Assembly: GCA_045531585.1 (NCBI GenBank)
Contig: JAZSEH010000066.1
Span: 1-14,942, forward strand
DNA: 14,942 bases
Reading direction: 5' to 3'
Origin: SIG587 sp045531585
GTDB lineage: Bacteria; Bacillota; Clostridia; Oscillospirales; Acutalibacteraceae
How positions within the stretch are numbered: position 1 is the first letter of the stretch; the number at the start of each line of letters is the position of its first letter. Under the pieces are notes generated by a model. That model was given only the letters and a program-made list of their open reading frames with translations. It was not told where the DNA came from and ran no database searches. Made by a program: the position numbers and the translations under genes. Shown piece after piece: positions 13,850 through 14,942 of the stretch.

Positions 13850-14577
13850 GAATGTTAACAATTGCAAACAGGAATATAAAGGAAATATTGCGCGATCCAT
13901 TAAATTTGTTATTTGGATTAGGCTTTCCTCTTGTTTTACTTTTGTTGCTTACTGTAATACAGGCGAATATACCCGTGCCACTGTTTGAAATACAGCATTT
14001 AACCCCTGGCATTACGGTGTTTGGTCTTTCCTTTATGTCCTTGTTTTCAGCTACTATTATCGCAAAGGATAGGGGAAGCTCATTACTTCAGCGTTTGTAT
14101 ACAACACCATTAACGCCAGTGGACTTTATTCTTGGTTATACCCTGCCCTTTATTCCTATCGCGGTGGCACAATGCGCCGTTTGTTATATTGCCGCAGTTA
14201 TTCTTGGGTTAAAAATTTCATTAAATATCGTATATGCAGTCATATTTATCTTACCTGTTTCCACACTCTACATTGCTTTGGGGCTTCTTTGCGGAAGCGT
14301 GTTTAATGATAAGCAGGTGGGTGGAATTTGCGGTGCTTTACTTACCAATCTTTCAGCCTGGCTATCAGGTATTTGGTTTGACCTTGACCTTGTGGGCGGT
14401 ACATTTAAGAGAATTTCCTATGCACTTCCCTTTGTTCACGCCGTTGAAATGGAAAGAGCCATACTTGTAGGTGATTTTTATGGTATTTTGCCGCATTTAT
14501 GGTGGGTGCTGGGATATGCCACTATTTTGCTTATAGTAGCAGTGTTATTGTTCCTGCGTCAAATGAAAAGACATTAA
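13846..14577 (+). CDS. ABC-2 type permease
   Basis: The 243-residue integral membrane protein has about six helices: 20-39, 55-73, 94-121, 127-150, 157-178 and 217-238. A short extracytoplasmic loop follows helix one and an amphipathic cytosolic segment DRGSSLLQRLYTTPLTP (75-91) precedes helix three, which is the usual ABC-2 coupling region with its L-x-R-L-x-x-x-P-L pattern. It should dimerise and work with the ATPase that overlaps its start. The substrate is not visible in sequence. Regulation is by the TetR protein at the head of the operon, and a strong terminator follows 33 bases after the stop. Confidence 0.92.
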   Translation: MRMLTIANRNIKEILRDPLNLLFGLGFPLVLLLLLTVIQANIPVPLFEIQHLTPGITVFGLSFMSLFSATIIAKDRGSSLLQRLYTTPLTPVDFILGYTLPFIPIAVAQCAVCYIAAVILGLKISLNIVYAVIFILPVSTLYIALGLLCGSVFNDKQVGGICGALLTNLSAWLSGIWFDLDLVGGTFKRISYALPFVHAVEMERAILVGDFYGILPHLWWVLGYATILLIVAVLLFLRQMKRH

Positions 14578-14610
14578 AATATTATAGCAAACAAATCTTA
14601 TCAAAAAAAA

Positions 14611-14645
14611 AACCTCTTTTGTCTATCAAGACAAAAGAGGTTTTT
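14611..14645 (+). terminator. Rho-independent terminator of the TetR-ABC operon
   Basis: AACCTCTTTTGTCT (14611-14624) and AGACAAAAGAGGTT (14629-14642) form a perfect 14-bp stem around ATCA, followed by a T run (14641-14645). A run of A (14603-14612) precedes it, so it could also stop leftward transcription. Confidence 0.92.
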
Positions 14646-14677
14646 ATGCGAAAAAAGCAGTATAATGGTGCGTTTTT

Positions 14678-14849
14678 CAATGATATATCGCTTGCGCGAT
14701 ATGATATACGGCGTTGCCGTATGATATATTTGCGGCGCAAATATGATATAATATCCGTTCCTTCATATGCCGAAGGCATATATCATCCACCGATGGTGGA
14801 TATCATATCAAAGATATATCACCCGTTCCGACAGGAACGGATATCATTG
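14678..14849. repeat. Mirrored hairpin array with ATGATAT / ATATCAT linkers and inverted ends
   Basis: Six short hairpins stand in a row: 685-691/696-702, 706-712/716-722, 726-733/737-744, 765-771/775-781, 785-791/795-801 and 823-829/834-840 (add 14000). Four ATGATAT copies start at 14680, 14701, 14721 and 14743. In the right half the same word appears inverted as ATATCAT at 14780, 14800 and 14841, with ATATCAC at 14816. The ends CAATGATAT (14678-14686) and ATATCATTG (14841-14849) are exact inverted repeats. TATCCGTTCC (14752-14761) can also pair with 14834-14843. No protein function is implied. I cannot name the family; it looks like a non-coding mobile or structural palindrome. Confidence 0.8.
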
Positions 14850-14856
14850 TAAAAAA

Positions 14857-14942
14857 CTACCTAAACGGAGCAGAATCAAGGTAAGAGTAAGCAAAAGTAT
14901 AACTTACTGTTTTTTCTCCGATAAGAAGGTTTCAAGGTTTAT
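14857..14942 (-). other. Unassigned right edge, possible end of a leftward gene or relic
   Basis: No gene can be supported. On the minus strand one frame is open from 14931 to a TAG at 14857-14859 and reads ...GEKTVSYTFAYSYLDSAPFR, 7 bases short of the hairpin array. Another frame ends with a TAA at 14904-14906 after NLETFLSEKKQ and runs out of the window, so either could be the tail of a gene that begins to the right. Confidence 0.15.

Noticed and set aside
12554..14577. TetR-ABC cassette as a recently acquired mobile unit
   Set aside because: It looks slightly more AT-rich than the enzyme block, but no integrase, transposase, attachment site or direct-repeat boundary is visible, and I could not compute codon bias.
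14646..14852. An open frame with an AGAGG site, starting MRKKQYNGAFF, that runs through the right hairpin array
   Set aside because: Its sequence is dictated by the repeats (recurring YDI/IYL words from ATGATAT linkers) and it starts inside the operon terminator; it is best read as a by-product of the repeat.

Overview
The window looks like chromosomal DNA from a low-to-middle GC member of the Bacillota, most likely a gut-type Clostridia (Oscillospiraceae-like). The evidence is strong AAGGAGG-type ribosome binding sites, sigma-A promoters of TTGACA/TATAAT type, U-tailed hairpin terminators, and the protein families present (AraC regulators with carbohydrate enzymes, DUF1294, a NagD-like phosphatase, TetR with an ABC-2 exporter). 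There are no rRNA, tRNA, CRISPR, transposase, phage or plasmid genes. The taxonomic call is inference.

Region 1 (1-289) has no gene. It holds a string of six back-to-back hairpins (7-180), then the terminator of the first gene. Region 2 (290-8356) is a carbohydrate-utilisation block in two halves. In the first half, a DUF4965/DUF1793 'glutaminase A-like' (alpha/alpha)6-type protein is read leftwards. Divergent from it run an AraC regulator, an enolase paralogue and a sialidase-superfamily (Asp-box) protein that has its own promoter. In the second half, an AraC regulator (leftwards) diverges from a GH172 (DUF2961) enzyme. GH172 is followed after 3 nt by a 47-codon relic holding only the start of a ribokinase. 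None of the three glycan-type enzymes has a signal peptide and no transporter is present. The block therefore looks like a cytosolic module that acts on imported or internally released glycosides, with each half controlled by an AraC protein.

Region 3 (8330-11157) is a leftward operon from one very good promoter. It encodes a membrane-anchored N-acetylmuramoyl-L-alanine amidase and then a translationally coupled short-chain dehydrogenase. Region 4 (11158-12461) holds a small DUF1294 membrane protein and a NagD-type HAD phosphatase. These two converge on a shared 17-bp-stem terminator. Region 5 (12483-14645) is a compact TetR - ABC ATPase - ABC-2 permease operon. Its promoter carries a tandem 14-bp repeat, probably the TetR operator, and the operon ends in a strong terminator.

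Region 6 (14672-14942) is a second, more ordered hairpin array. Six short hairpins are joined by ATGATAT linkers that switch orientation to ATATCAT halfway, so the whole 170-bp block is a giant imperfect inverted repeat with mirrored ends. After it comes about 90 bp of unassigned edge sequence. The hairpin strings, the cytosolic enzyme block with its enolase paralogue, and the ribokinase relic are the parts I find most worth a second look.
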